A stretch of 64,000 nt of DNA from Croceitalea rosinachiae. Lineage in GTDB: Bacteria > Bacteroidota > Bacteroidia > Flavobacteriales > Flavobacteriaceae. The stretch covers positions 310,001 through 374,000 of the forward strand of contig NZ_JAVRHR010000003.1 of NCBI RefSeq assembly GCF_031846445.1. The letters are read 5' to 3'. Positions 35,874 through 43,890 of the stretch are shown here, in pieces. A program made the translations under genes and the position numbers. How positions within the stretch are numbered: position 1 is the first letter of the stretch; each line of letters opens with the position of its first letter. Under the pieces are notes generated by a model, which saw only the letters and a program-made list of their open reading frames with translations, was not told the DNA's origin and searched no databases.

Positions 35874-35935
35874 GCTGAAAACCTATTTTCAAATGAAAAA
35901 GCATAGTGCTGTTAAAGGTCAGCAAACTACGTTAA

Positions 35936-36337
35936 TTATTCATCACCAGAATGCAATGATTTTCGCCATTGTTTGAAGTAACTCTTAAAGGTCTTGATTT
36001 CCTTTCTGAGAAGATTTATATATTCTTTCTCTTTAACACCATCATTTTCCAAACCATTGCAATAAGAAAGAATATTTCTAGTCATAATATTAATAAAAAC
36101 AATATTCTTGCTTCTAGTTGTTGTAGATTTCGAACTAGTTGCTTTTTCTATAGTTGAAGAAATAAGGGATGCATCTATGCACAAAGCTTTGGCAATATCT
36201 GCACGTAAACCAGATTTTCTGTTCGCAGTAAAAAAGTCAGAATCATAAGAAAAATAGTTCGCAATCGCTGTGCTCAAATCTTTTAGCACCAAAGATTTTT
36301 GATATACCGGTAAAGTATTGAAGCTGCTATTTTTCAT
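35936..36337 (-). CDS. Helical protein of unknown function
   Basis: 133 residues, no signal peptide. Mostly helical: KSLVLKDLSTAIANYFSYDSDF, then DIAKALCIDASLISSTIEKA, and a basic C-terminal helix (YINLLRKEIKTFKSYFKQWRKSL). The start LPVYQKSLVLKDL is reminiscent of four-helix-bundle proteins of the 23S-rRNA-insertion/Avd type, but the match is weak. It lies between icmF and the Lrp gene on the opposite strand. Confidence 0.55.
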   Translation of the reverse strand: MKNSSFNTLPVYQKSLVLKDLSTAIANYFSYDSDFFTANRKSGLRADIAKALCIDASLISSTIEKATSSKSTTTRSKNIVFINIMTRNILSYCNGLENDGVKEKEYINLLRKEIKTFKSYFKQWRKSLHSGDE

Positions 36338-36454
36338 TCTTTTTTAGAGCAATTGTAAGTATAAAGATACGTTTGAAAAAAATAAGGTAACTTTACTTTA
36401 TATAAACAAAATGCACTATTTCTTTAATAATAATGTTTAAAATATATTAATTCT

Positions 36455-36910
36455 TTGAATATTAAAGTAGATGAACTAAGTTTAAAAATCTTGCAATGTC
36501 TTCAGAAAAATGCAAGAATCACTTTTGTTGAAATAGGTCGTGAAGTTGGACTTACTTCACCAGCCGTGGCAGAGCGGGTAAAGAAAATGGAAGATGTAGG
36601 CATTATAGAAAATTATAAGACAATTATTTCTCATTCTCAACTTGGCTTTCAATTAAAGGCCATGATTACAGTGCGTGCTTTTGTTGGTAAACTCAAGCCG
36701 TTTTTAGAAGTTGTAAAGACTTTTGATGAAGTACTTAATTGCTATCGCATAACCGGTAATGAAAATATAATTATGGAAGTGGTTTTAAAAGACCAATTTC
36801 ACCTTGAAAAGTTTATAGATAAATTAATAACTTACGGTGAAACTAGAACCCATATTGTGCTCTCGGACGTAATTTCGAATGCCACGGTTGTAAAACAAAA
36901 CAATTCTTGA
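36455..36910 (+). CDS. Lrp/AsnC family transcriptional regulator
   Basis: 151 residues with a TTG start. N-terminal winged helix-turn-helix (DELSLKILQCLQKNARITFVEIGREVGLTSPAVAERVKKMEDVG) and C-terminal RAM/ligand domain (ITVRAFVGKLKPFLEVV ... YRITGNENIIMEVVLKD). Such proteins sense amino acids and act as octamers. Which regulon it controls is unknown; icmF and ilvE are in the wider neighbourhood. Confidence 0.92.
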   Translation: MNIKVDELSLKILQCLQKNARITFVEIGREVGLTSPAVAERVKKMEDVGIIENYKTIISHSQLGFQLKAMITVRAFVGKLKPFLEVVKTFDEVLNCYRITGNENIIMEVVLKDQFHLEKFIDKLITYGETRTHIVLSDVISNATVVKQNNS

Positions 36911-36952
36911 TATTAAGAATTGTTTTGGCTAGATTTTTGATGTAATTGCATT

Positions 36953-38371
36953 ATGATAAAAAAGTACTTGCCGTTTTTCACCCTTTTTATTTGCATATAT
37001 GTTGTGAATTCGCAAGAGTTGAGACTCCAAAAAGGAATAGTTATTGATTCAGTAATTGTGCAAGATTCTATAAATGAGACTTTTTCTTTATACCTGCCTA
37101 AAAGCTTTGAAATGAAAGGGAAATGGCCAGCTCTTTTCGTTTTTGATATGGAAGGTAAAGGTGTTCAAACAATGGCTATGTTTAAAGATTCGGCAGAGAA
37201 GCACGGATATATTTTAGCCTCACCAAACAATGTCCATGATTCATTAACCGTTTCTCAAAATATGGTGAGTACCAAGTTGGTGATGCGACAAGTGACAGCT
37301 ATGTTTCCAACTAATAATAGTAGAATTTATACGGGAGGATTTGATGATGGTGCTCGATTCGCTAATTTGGTTCCAATTTTTATCAAAGAAGTGCAAGGAG
37401 TACTTTCAATTGGCGCGTCTTTAGTGAATACAGAATTATTAAGTGCTAAAAGCCCATTTCACTTTTTGGGTGTAGTTGGTAATGAAGATTTCAATTTCAC
37501 TACTTTGCTGGAAGATGAAAAAGTTTTGAATAGGCTTAAGTTTCCGAATAACCTTCTTTTTTATGAAGGTGGTACTGAGTGGCCCCCATCAAATTATATA
37601 GATAAGGCCTTAACACTTTTTGACCTTTCTGCAATTTCAAGAGGAAACACGGCAATAGATAGTATTTTTGTCCAATCAAATTTTAACAAAGAAGTTCATG
37701 AAATAAAAGCACTTTTAAGAGCAAAGCGTTTACTTTTAGCAGAACGTGCAATGGCAGAGATCATTTCTTCAAACAGAACTTTGATCAACACAGATTCTTT
37801 AAAAGATGCTCAAAAAGACTTAAAAAAAGATAAATTATATAGGAGTTTAAAAAGAAATCAAAGTGCTAAATTATTTAAAGAAAATTTGCTGCGTGAAGAC
37901 TTCGCTTATTACTTAGAAGAAGATGTTCTTACTTATAATTACAATAATTTGGGCTGGTGGAATTATCAAATGACACAGATTGATAATTATATTTCTGGAG
38001 ATAGTAGGTTAGAGAGGGAGATGGGAAAACGTTTATACGGTTATGTAAATGCATTGGTTGAAGATAATATTGACCTACTCAAGGTAGGGCAAGTTTTAGA
38101 TGAAGAAGCACTTACTCTTTTATTGATGCTTAAAACGATTACCGCACCTGATGAATTTGAAAATTATTTAAATGTCGTTTCTATTGCTGCTAAAAATGGT
38201 GATAATGGCACTGCACTATATTATCTAGAAGAAGTATTAAAAAAAGGTTTTAAAGATAAAGAAAGAATCTACTCCATAGAGCATTCCACTCTTTTGAGAA
38301 TCACCCCAGAATTTAACAAATTGGTCAAAAAATATTTAAACGATGCTCGATATCAGATTAAGGACGAATAA
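36953..38371 (+). CDS. Secreted alpha/beta-hydrolase-like protein lacking the serine
   Basis: 472 residues with a signal peptide (VVNSQ). Residues 40-240 look like a feruloyl-esterase/PHB-depolymerase type alpha/beta fold (FSLYLPKSFEMKGKWPALFVFD). At the nucleophile elbow, where GFSxG is expected, it reads G129-F-D131-D-G133, so the catalytic serine is replaced by aspartate. The C-terminal 200 residues are helical, possibly TPR-like. It could be a binding protein that lost catalysis, or use the aspartate as in dehalogenase-type members. Its end overlaps the convergent DJ-1-like gene by 14 bases. Confidence 0.6.
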   Translation: MIKKYLPFFTLFICIYVVNSQELRLQKGIVIDSVIVQDSINETFSLYLPKSFEMKGKWPALFVFDMEGKGVQTMAMFKDSAEKHGYILASPNNVHDSLTVSQNMVSTKLVMRQVTAMFPTNNSRIYTGGFDDGARFANLVPIFIKEVQGVLSIGASLVNTELLSAKSPFHFLGVVGNEDFNFTTLLEDEKVLNRLKFPNNLLFYEGGTEWPPSNYIDKALTLFDLSAISRGNTAIDSIFVQSNFNKEVHEIKALLRAKRLLLAERAMAEIISSNRTLINTDSLKDAQKDLKKDKLYRSLKRNQSAKLFKENLLREDFAYYLEEDVLTYNYNNLGWWNYQMTQIDNYISGDSRLEREMGKRLYGYVNALVEDNIDLLKVGQVLDEEALTLLLMLKTITAPDEFENYLNVVSIAAKNGDNGTALYYLEEVLKKGFKDKERIYSIEHSTLLRITPEFNKLVKKYLNDARYQIKDE

Positions 38372-39083
38372 AGCTCGGCACTTCTTCTAATTTCCAATCA
38401 ATAACCAATCCACCTGCCAATGATTGGGCAATTTCTTTTCCATATAAATGTTCGCAAAGGTATAAGGCAGCTTCAAAACTTTTTGCACCACCTGCTGAGG
38501 TAATATATTTTCCATCATGCACAAAGAGTACACTATCTTTAACTTCTAACTTTGGAAACATTTTTTGATACGTACCAATATCGCTAGGGAACGTAGTAGA
38601 AGCCACGTTATCTAACAATCCAGCTTTGGCCAAAACAAAAGCTCCATCGCAATGCGAAGTCATGAACAAGGCATTTTCATCCACTTTTTTTACAAATTTT
38701 AGCATCGTCGAATCCTTTAAGTCAGAATCTAAATGATGTTCTGCGCTAGGTACAACCAAAATATCAATTTTGGGAATGGAATCTTTAGTGTAATCGAAGT
38801 CAGGAAGTATGCGAACCCCTTCAAAAGAGGTAATGGGCTTTAAAGTGTTTGCCACAGTAAAAGTATTCATGGCTTGAATCCCTTTTCGGTATTGCGTATG
38901 CTGAAAAATATCATAAGGAGCGGTAAACTCCGTATTGTAAACCCCATCCATAATTAGAAAAGCAACATTATATCTATTCGATCTAATTTCCGGTAAATAC
39001 CTGTTGTCTTCAGCCTCACTTTTATTTTCAGCACATGACAAAAATATAATAAGACTAAGAAGTATGGCTTGGAAATATTTCAT
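38358..39083 (-). CDS. DJ-1/PfpI family lipoprotein
   Basis: 241 residues from the ATG at 39083; an upstream in-frame start at 39167 would place 28 residues before the signal peptide. Lipobox FLSC puts lipid on C17, so this DJ-1-like domain acts in the envelope. The nucleophile-elbow cysteine is C145 in SHCDGAFVL, and VAFLIMDGVYNTEFTAPYD (40-58) is the glutamate-bearing strand. Relatives are often fused to AraC domains or hydrolyse isocyanides and glyoxals; no fusion is present here. Confidence 0.8.
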   Translation of the reverse strand: MKYFQAILLSLIIFLSCAENKSEAEDNRYLPEIRSNRYNVAFLIMDGVYNTEFTAPYDIFQHTQYRKGIQAMNTFTVANTLKPITSFEGVRILPDFDYTKDSIPKIDILVVPSAEHHLDSDLKDSTMLKFVKKVDENALFMTSHCDGAFVLAKAGLLDNVASTTFPSDIGTYQKMFPKLEVKDSVLFVHDGKYITSAGGAKSFEAALYLCEHLYGKEIAQSLAGGLVIDWKLEEVPSFIRP

Positions 39084-39158
39084 TGTATAAAAATGATTTA
39101 GACCGCAAAATACAATAGCCTTTTTTAGAATAAAACACATTCGTCGTATTTTTGGTTT

Positions 39159-39797
39159 ATGAAGCAAATTTTACCTGTGCTATTCTTAATTTTCTTTTCC
39201 TGTAAGTTGGAAAAAAAATACCATGATAAGGACGATAAAATAAATTATGTTTCAAGTTCAGTTTCCGAAATACTTGCGCATAGGGAAAAGTTAAACGGTG
39301 AATTTAAAAATCCGGATACGTCACCTTTACCTGATAGATATCGAAAAGATTTTGAGGGTCTTGATTTTTTTGCCCCAGACACGAACTATATCATACGGGC
39401 TAAATTTGAAAGAACTCCAGATGCAGTCCCATTTTTGATGAGTACGACCACCGATGAGAAAAGTTGGGAAGTCATTTATGGTATCGCACATTTTGAATTA
39501 AATGGGCTACCGCATAAACTGGAAATCTACCAAAGCCCTAATTTAATTCAGCAAAAAATTTATAAGAACTATCTTTTTTTACCTTTTTTAGACGAGACCA
39601 ATGGAGAAGAGACCTATGGTGGCGGACGTTATATTGATTTGACTATTCCTGATGGTGATAGTATTGAAATAAATTTCAACAAAGCTTATAACCCTTACTG
39701 CGTTTACAATAAAAAATACTCCTGCCCTCTAGTGCCAAGGCAAAATTATTTGAAAACTAGAGTTCTGGCAGGAGTAAAAGATTTTAATAAAAAATAA
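39159..39797 (+). CDS. DUF1684 lipoprotein
   Basis: 212 residues with lipobox FFSC near residue 15. The domain matches DUF1684: HREKLNGEFKNPDTSPLPD, FFAPDTNYIIRAKFE, GIAHFELNGLPHKLEIYQS, TYGGGRYIDLTIPDGDS, and the C-terminal FNKAYNPYCVYN with a YSCPLVPRQNYL signature. Members are secreted, beta-rich, of unknown function. A bidirectional terminator follows directly. Confidence 0.88.
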   Translation: MKQILPVLFLIFFSCKLEKKYHDKDDKINYVSSSVSEILAHREKLNGEFKNPDTSPLPDRYRKDFEGLDFFAPDTNYIIRAKFERTPDAVPFLMSTTTDEKSWEVIYGIAHFELNGLPHKLEIYQSPNLIQQKIYKNYLFLPFLDETNGEETYGGGRYIDLTIPDGDSIEINFNKAYNPYCVYNKKYSCPLVPRQNYLKTRVLAGVKDFNKK

Positions 39798-39828
39798 AAT
39801 CCCCTAACACCTTGTCAGGGGATTTTAT
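39795..39828. terminator. Bidirectional terminator
   Basis: AAAATCCCCTAACA and TGTCAGGGGATTTT flank a short loop and have A/T runs on both sides. It separates DUF1684 (plus) from the porin gene (minus). Confidence 0.8.
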
Positions 39829-39848
39829 CAATTTGCATATCCTTCTAA

Positions 39849-40886
39849 TTAGTCAAAAGAGTAGATTGCTGCTAAAGTAAATGATGCAAGGGAATTTGTT
39901 GGATCAGTTAAGCTGCCAAACGGCTCTACATCGTTGCCCCAACTATCTAAACGAACTTCTGGTTTGATAATTAAATTGCCATTTGTATAACTGCCAGTTA
40001 AAGTAGCAGCAAGTACAGGAGTGTCATCAAAACCATCTTGAGTAAAGGCAATATATTCTCCTCTAAGGCCAATAGCAAAACTATCTGAAGTTGTTAGTTG
40101 AGGATAGATCGCTGCTCCGTAGAATCCGCTATCCGTTTCGGAGTTTTTGTTGTACGCTGCGTTAATTCCAAAGAAAAACTCATCAGAGAGGTCAAAGCCA
40201 CCTGTATAATCGATTTCAAAACCTAGACCGCCTTCTTTACCACTGTCATAGTATAAGTTTAGGTATTGTCCTGATACACCTAGTTGTGCGCCAAAAGCAT
40301 ATTCACCGGTTCCAGTAATATCATTAGTATCCCATGGGTTAGTTATGGCCAGCATTAGGCTTGCATCATCAGAAAGTGTAAAATCGGCTTTCATACCCAT
40401 ATGGGAGAATGGCCCATTAGAAAATAGGTGTGATACGCTATAGTTAAAGTTCGCTGCAGGTGCAATTACTTCATATCCTAAAAAGGTGTTCCAACGACCT
40501 ATAGTCAAGGTTGTGCCTTCTGATACATTCCAATAGGCATATGCCTGGTTGATAATTCCATTCAATACATCGTTTTCAAATGTTGCTTCCGTACCTCTTG
40601 GCCCGAAAACTAAATCAACCACTAAACCAGTATCCCCAGATTCGTAACTACCAATGATGTTAGCCATACCTAAAGCAAAACCAGTTTGGTTAGCAAAAGA
40701 AGTAAATGATGAAGATTCATCTACCCCAGCCTCATTAAAAGTAGTTCTAAAATAAGTATCAATGCTACCTGATAAAGAAATTGGACTTTTTGTCTCTTCT
40801 TCTTGAGCAAATGCATTTAAAGTTATCAATGCAAAAGCTGCTAAAAAAATATTTTTTGTGTATTTTGTATTTATAATCGTTTTCAT
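39849..40886 (-). CDS. Outer-membrane beta-barrel porin of the ammonium locus
   Basis: 345 residues from the ATG at 40886 (nine residues shorter than the longest frame), giving a clean signal peptide ending NAFAQEEE. The body is beta-barrel-like with alternating strands such as WNTFLGYEVIAPAANFNYSVSHLF and ends in FTLAAIYSFD with terminal Phe-Asp. It resembles the porins that flavobacteria encode after amt. It is third in a minus-strand set PII, Amt, porin. A role in passing ammonium or other nitrogen compounds through the outer membrane is inferred from position. Confidence 0.7.
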   Translation of the reverse strand: MKTIINTKYTKNIFLAAFALITLNAFAQEEETKSPISLSGSIDTYFRTTFNEAGVDESSSFTSFANQTGFALGMANIIGSYESGDTGLVVDLVFGPRGTEATFENDVLNGIINQAYAYWNVSEGTTLTIGRWNTFLGYEVIAPAANFNYSVSHLFSNGPFSHMGMKADFTLSDDASLMLAITNPWDTNDITGTGEYAFGAQLGVSGQYLNLYYDSGKEGGLGFEIDYTGGFDLSDEFFFGINAAYNKNSETDSGFYGAAIYPQLTTSDSFAIGLRGEYIAFTQDGFDDTPVLAATLTGSYTNGNLIIKPEVRLDSWGNDVEPFGSLTDPTNSLASFTLAAIYSFD

Positions 40887-40964
40887 AATATTAAGAATTA
40901 ATAGCCCTATCAAAAGGGTTGTTTTTGATTAATTGAATGTGTAAATGTGAAAAGGTTATGTTAT

Positions 40965-40990
40965 ACGGAGCGTTCTGCCAAACGCTCCGT
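40965..40990. terminator. Strong hairpin between amt and porin genes
   Basis: ACGGAGCGTT and AACGCTCCGT form a perfect ten-base stem with a six-base loop, eight bases after the amt stop. The T-run is on the plus-strand side, so in the amt transcript the hairpin has no following U-tract. It may protect the amt 3' end or cause partial termination. Confidence 0.6.
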
Positions 40991-40998
40991 TTTTTATA

Positions 40999-42255
40999 CT
41001 AATGTTGATTCATTCTGAAATCAGCATAGGCATCCATTCCATGTTCATTAATGTCTAAACCTTCAATTTCTTCAGTTTCCGAAACTCTAATTCCAGCAAC
41101 TTTCTTGATAATAAATAGTATGATAAAAGCTGTCAACGTACAGAACGTAGCTGCTGCACCTACACCAGCTAATTGTACTAAAAACTGATCTAGCCCAGCT
41201 AGTGAACCAAAAATTCCAACTGCAAGAGTACCCCAGATACCGCAAATTAGGTGTACTGCAACAGCCCCCACTGGATCGTCTAGTTTTAATTTATCAATAA
41301 GAGCAACTCCAAATACGATAATCACACCGGCCAATAACCCAATAATTACCGCCTCATTTGGCGACATTTGATCTGCCCCAGCTGTAATACCCACTAGTCC
41401 ACCTAAAATACCATTTAGGAACATGGTCAAATCAAAGTTCTTGTATTTAACCCATGATGTTAAGAATGCTGCAACACCACCAGCCGCCGCCGCTAAACAT
41501 GTGGTAACCAAGACCAATGAAGTACCTGCTGGATCTGCAGATAATACAGAGCCGCCATTAAAGCCAAACCAACCTAACCAAAGTATTAAAACTCCAGCTG
41601 CTGCCAATGGCAGATTATGACCTGGTATAGCTTTTGCTTTTCCATCTTCACCAAACTTACCAATTCTAGGGCCTAAAAGATAAATAGCAATAAGAGCAGC
41701 CCATCCACCCACAGAGTGTACTAAGGTAGAACCAGCAAAATCATAAAAACCTTCAGCTTCACCGTATGAAAGTGATGATAAGAAACCACCACCCCATTGC
41801 CATGAACCAACGATTGGATAAACTAGGCCGACATAGATGATTGTGAAAATCATGAATCCACCTAATTTTACGCGCTCGGCTACTGCTCCAGATACTATAG
41901 TCGCAGCAGTTGCGGCAAACATACCTTGGAATAAGAAGTCTGTCCACCAAGTATAGCCGCCATCCGCGTAATCAGGAGTCATTCCATTTTCAGGTGCTGC
42001 AATACCAAAACCTGCAAATTTAAGAATACCCATATCGCCATCTTCAAAGCCCGGGTACATTAGGTTAAAACCTCCTATATAGTACAATAAAAGTCCTGCA
42101 CATATAATAAATACATTTTTAAATAAAATATTGACCGTGTTTTTTTGTCTTGTCAATCCTATCTCTAAGAAAGAAAATCCGAGATGCATGAAGAATACCA
42201 AAGCGGTACACACCATCATCCATACGTTATTTGCTGTAAATAATCCTGCTTCCAT
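40999..42255 (-). CDS. amtB: Ammonium transporter
   Basis: 418 residues and 11 membrane helices, as in the Amt/MEP/Rh family. The signature DFAGSTLVHSVGGWAAL carries the first pore histidine, and AVHLICGIWGTLAVG the second. A short C-terminal cytoplasmic tail (ETEEIEGLDINEHGMDAY) is where PII proteins dock. The PII gene is 27 bases upstream in the same operon, the standard pairing in which PII closes the channel when nitrogen is plentiful. Confidence 0.95.
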   Translation of the reverse strand: MEAGLFTANNVWMMVCTALVFFMHLGFSFLEIGLTRQKNTVNILFKNVFIICAGLLLYYIGGFNLMYPGFEDGDMGILKFAGFGIAAPENGMTPDYADGGYTWWTDFLFQGMFAATAATIVSGAVAERVKLGGFMIFTIIYVGLVYPIVGSWQWGGGFLSSLSYGEAEGFYDFAGSTLVHSVGGWAALIAIYLLGPRIGKFGEDGKAKAIPGHNLPLAAAGVLILWLGWFGFNGGSVLSADPAGTSLVLVTTCLAAAAGGVAAFLTSWVKYKNFDLTMFLNGILGGLVGITAGADQMSPNEAVIIGLLAGVIIVFGVALIDKLKLDDPVGAVAVHLICGIWGTLAVGIFGSLAGLDQFLVQLAGVGAAATFCTLTAFIILFIIKKVAGIRVSETEEIEGLDINEHGMDAYADFRMNQH

Positions 42256-42282
42256 AATAAATTCTATTAATAGTTGGTTAGT

Positions 42283-42621
42283 TTAGTTAATGCCGGCATG
42301 GCCGCTTTCACCTGTTCGTATTCTATATGCTTCAGTAATTTCAGAAACAAATACCTTTCCATCTCCCACATTACCCGTTGAAGCGGTTTTGATAAGCGTG
42401 TCAACTGTTTTTTCTAAAAATTCATCAGATACTACAATGACCAAATACCTTCTTTGTATATCTGTGGTGCTATAAGTAATACCACGATAGACATGTCCTT
42501 GTTTTTCGTTTCCGACCCCAGTTACATCCCAATAACTGAAGAAGTTCACCTCAATTCCATGAAGTGCTTTTTTCACCTCATCAAATTTTGATTTTCGAAT
42601 AATTGCCTCGACTTTTTTCAT
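42283..42621 (-). CDS. glnK: PII nitrogen regulatory protein
   Basis: 112 residues, normal for PII. The T-loop GHVYRGITYSTTDIQRRYL keeps a tyrosine at position 50, matching the uridylylated Tyr51 of E. coli, though its surroundings differ. The B-loop TGNVGDGKVFV and C-loop RIRTGE for ATP and 2-oxoglutarate binding are standard. It lies directly upstream of amtB and shares its transcript. About 100 bases upstream is a palindrome like those between glnII and glnN. Confidence 0.93.
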   Translation of the reverse strand: MKKVEAIIRKSKFDEVKKALHGIEVNFFSYWDVTGVGNEKQGHVYRGITYSTTDIQRRYLVIVVSDEFLEKTVDTLIKTASTGNVGDGKVFVSEITEAYRIRTGESGHAGIN

Positions 42622-42645
42622 AATTGATTTTGTTAGTTAATGAGC

Positions 42646-42653
42646 CAAATATA
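42646..42653 (-). promoter_or_regulatory. Putative -7 box of the glnK-amt promoter
   Basis: TATATTTG on the minus strand, matching TAnnTTTG, 25 bases before the PII start. A -33 box is not clear, in keeping with activator-dependent expression. Confidence 0.5.
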
Positions 42654-42719
42654 TGTTAATTGAATATTGACCTTTCATAAATTTGGGTATGAAATGTAAT
42701 TTTTATCATATAAAAATAA

Positions 42720-42743
42720 ATACCCCTTCTTTTTTAGGGGTAT
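42720..42743. promoter_or_regulatory. Putative nitrogen-regulator site 3 (PII-amt)
   Basis: ATACCCCT, eight-base spacer, AGGGGTAT: a perfect eight-base inverted repeat 67 bases upstream of the -7 box. The ACCCC-to-GGGGT distance (20 bases) equals that of the site before glnN. Because glnK starts on the opposite strand, a terminator for another gene is unlikely: none ends here, and crcB ends at 42886 (a terminator for crcB remains the alternative). Confidence 0.5.
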
Positions 42744-42885
42744 GTTAATTTAATGTTAGAAAAATTGAAATATTGAAGAATGAACGAAATTTTTCGTTAT
42801 TACTAAATGAGAAATCTGTAACAATGAAAGTGGTTTGATGTGTTATCTGTAACACACCGACAGAATAGTTGTAAAAAATTTATGA

Positions 42886-43257
42886 TTATAATAGCTTTGC
42901 TATCCAAATACCTAAAGCGATTGCCATAATACCAACAACAATACTTGCAAGCATATAAACAGAAAAGTGCAACAGCTCACCAGACTTTAGAAGGGTATGT
43001 TTTTCTAAGGCAAATGTTGAGAATGTTGTAAAACCTCCACAAAAACCTGTAGCCAATAATAGCAGTTGGTTTTCACTCAAAAGATTTTCCTTAAATGAAA
43101 ATGACAATAAAAAACCTATCAGTAAACACCCTAAAATGTTTACAGTAAATGTGCCTAAGAAAAAGTGCTCATAAAATGAATTAAGATATCTAGAAATAAT
43201 ATACCTAAGCATACTGCCAAATCCACCACCTATAAAAACCAAAAGGGCCTGCTTCAT
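42886..43257 (-). CDS. crcB: Fluoride efflux channel CrcB/Fluc
   Basis: 123 residues with four membrane helices. GGGFGSMLRYIISR at the N-terminus and GFCGGFTTFSTFALE in the third helix are the family signatures, including the polar track through which fluoride passes as a dual-topology dimer. I looked for a fluoride riboswitch in the upstream 110 bases and saw none. Confidence 0.93.
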   Translation of the reverse strand: MKQALLVFIGGGFGSMLRYIISRYLNSFYEHFFLGTFTVNILGCLLIGFLLSFSFKENLLSENQLLLLATGFCGGFTTFSTFALEKHTLLKSGELLHFSVYMLASIVVGIMAIALGIWIAKLL

Positions 43258-43299
43258 TAGGTCAAAAGTAACTTTTTCTTAAATAAAACGTATAAAATA

Positions 43300-43349
43300 A
43301 ATTTTTGAAAAAAATAAAAACCTCACTTATACTATTCAAAGTCAGAGGT
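43300..43349 (-). terminator. Terminator of the 59-residue membrane protein gene
   Basis: On the minus strand ACCTC, ACTT, loop, AAGT, GAGGT pair in two blocks, followed by TTTTTATTTTTTT. It lies 20 bases after the small gene and ahead of crcB. Confidence 0.65.
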
Positions 43350-43369
43350 ACTTGAAAAGAAAGTCTTAA

Positions 43370-43549
43370 CTAAACCGCTTTTTTGTACTTAGTTTCAGAA
43401 TAACCATTTGGGAAGAGTTTCGTTACTGGGTTTTCTGAAATTTTTTGGAACGGCTTTTTAAATCTGTCCATAGCTCCGTTAACGCTAAAAACTAATAATA
43501 GAACGTTAATGAATAATAGAATAAATAAAATGCTAAAAAATGTTGCCAT
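43370..43549 (-). CDS. 59-residue membrane protein, paralogue of two tiny peptides
   Basis: ATG to TAG, 59 residues. The first 25 form one membrane segment, beginning MATFFSILFILLFINVL and ending LVFSVNGA; a basic soluble tail follows (MDRFKKPFQKISENPVTKLF). The membrane part matches, position by position, the two peptides at 59403-59486 and 59553-59639: MxTF, ILxxLL, IN at 14-15, LL, SV(N/S). It has its own terminator. Its expected topology is N-out or N-in single span with a cytoplasmic basic tail. No family was recognised, and genes of this length are commonly missed. Confidence 0.75.
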   Translation of the reverse strand: MATFFSILFILLFINVLLLVFSVNGAMDRFKKPFQKISENPVTKLFPNGYSETKYKKAV

Positions 43550-43623
43550 TTGACTATTGCAATTGATACTTCAAAAGTACGTGTTTTCTTATAGTATACG
43601 AGCGAAAACCAAAGAATGTTGTC

Positions 43624-43669
43624 AAACTGTTAATTTTTGTGGTGTGTACAATTAAACTGTTAATTTTTG
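43624..43669. repeat. 16-base direct repeat, period 30
   Basis: AAACTGTTAATTTTTG at 43624-43639 and again at 43654-43669. The second copy runs into the stop codon of the small gene at 43660. Could be a duplicated regulator site or chance in AT-rich DNA. Confidence 0.5.
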
Positions 43670-43848
43670 AGAAAGTGTTTAATTACGAATAAGAATATTA
43701 TGAAAGCTGCAAAAGAAATAAACACCCATTTTACCCCTTTGTAGTTTTTTGTATGGAGCTTATTATCTTTTTTATACATTATGAATAAAATAACGGCAAA
43801 AGTGAACATAAAAAGTCCTGCAAAAATTAATTGTCCCGTCGAAAACAT
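43660..43848 (-). CDS. Small two-helix membrane protein
   Basis: 62 residues from the ATG at 43848 (an in-frame ATG at 43869 would add seven). Two membrane segments, LIFAGLFMFTFAVILFIMY and KWVFISFAAFIIFLFVI, are joined by a basic loop (KKDNKLHTKNYKG), giving a hairpin in the membrane. No family was recognised. It is divergent from the MazG-like gene with 43 bases between. Confidence 0.65.
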   Translation of the reverse strand: MFSTGQLIFAGLFMFTFAVILFIMYKKDNKLHTKNYKGVKWVFISFAAFIIFLFVIKHFLKN

Positions 43849-43890
43849 AGTTTTTATATTTTTATACAAAGCTAACGCAAAACAGAACTA

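Noticed and set aside
43258..43369. Fluoride riboswitch upstream of crcB
   Set aside because: The 110-base leader is AT-rich and lacks the conserved GGnGAUGG and pseudoknot elements; it holds a terminator of the upstream small gene instead.
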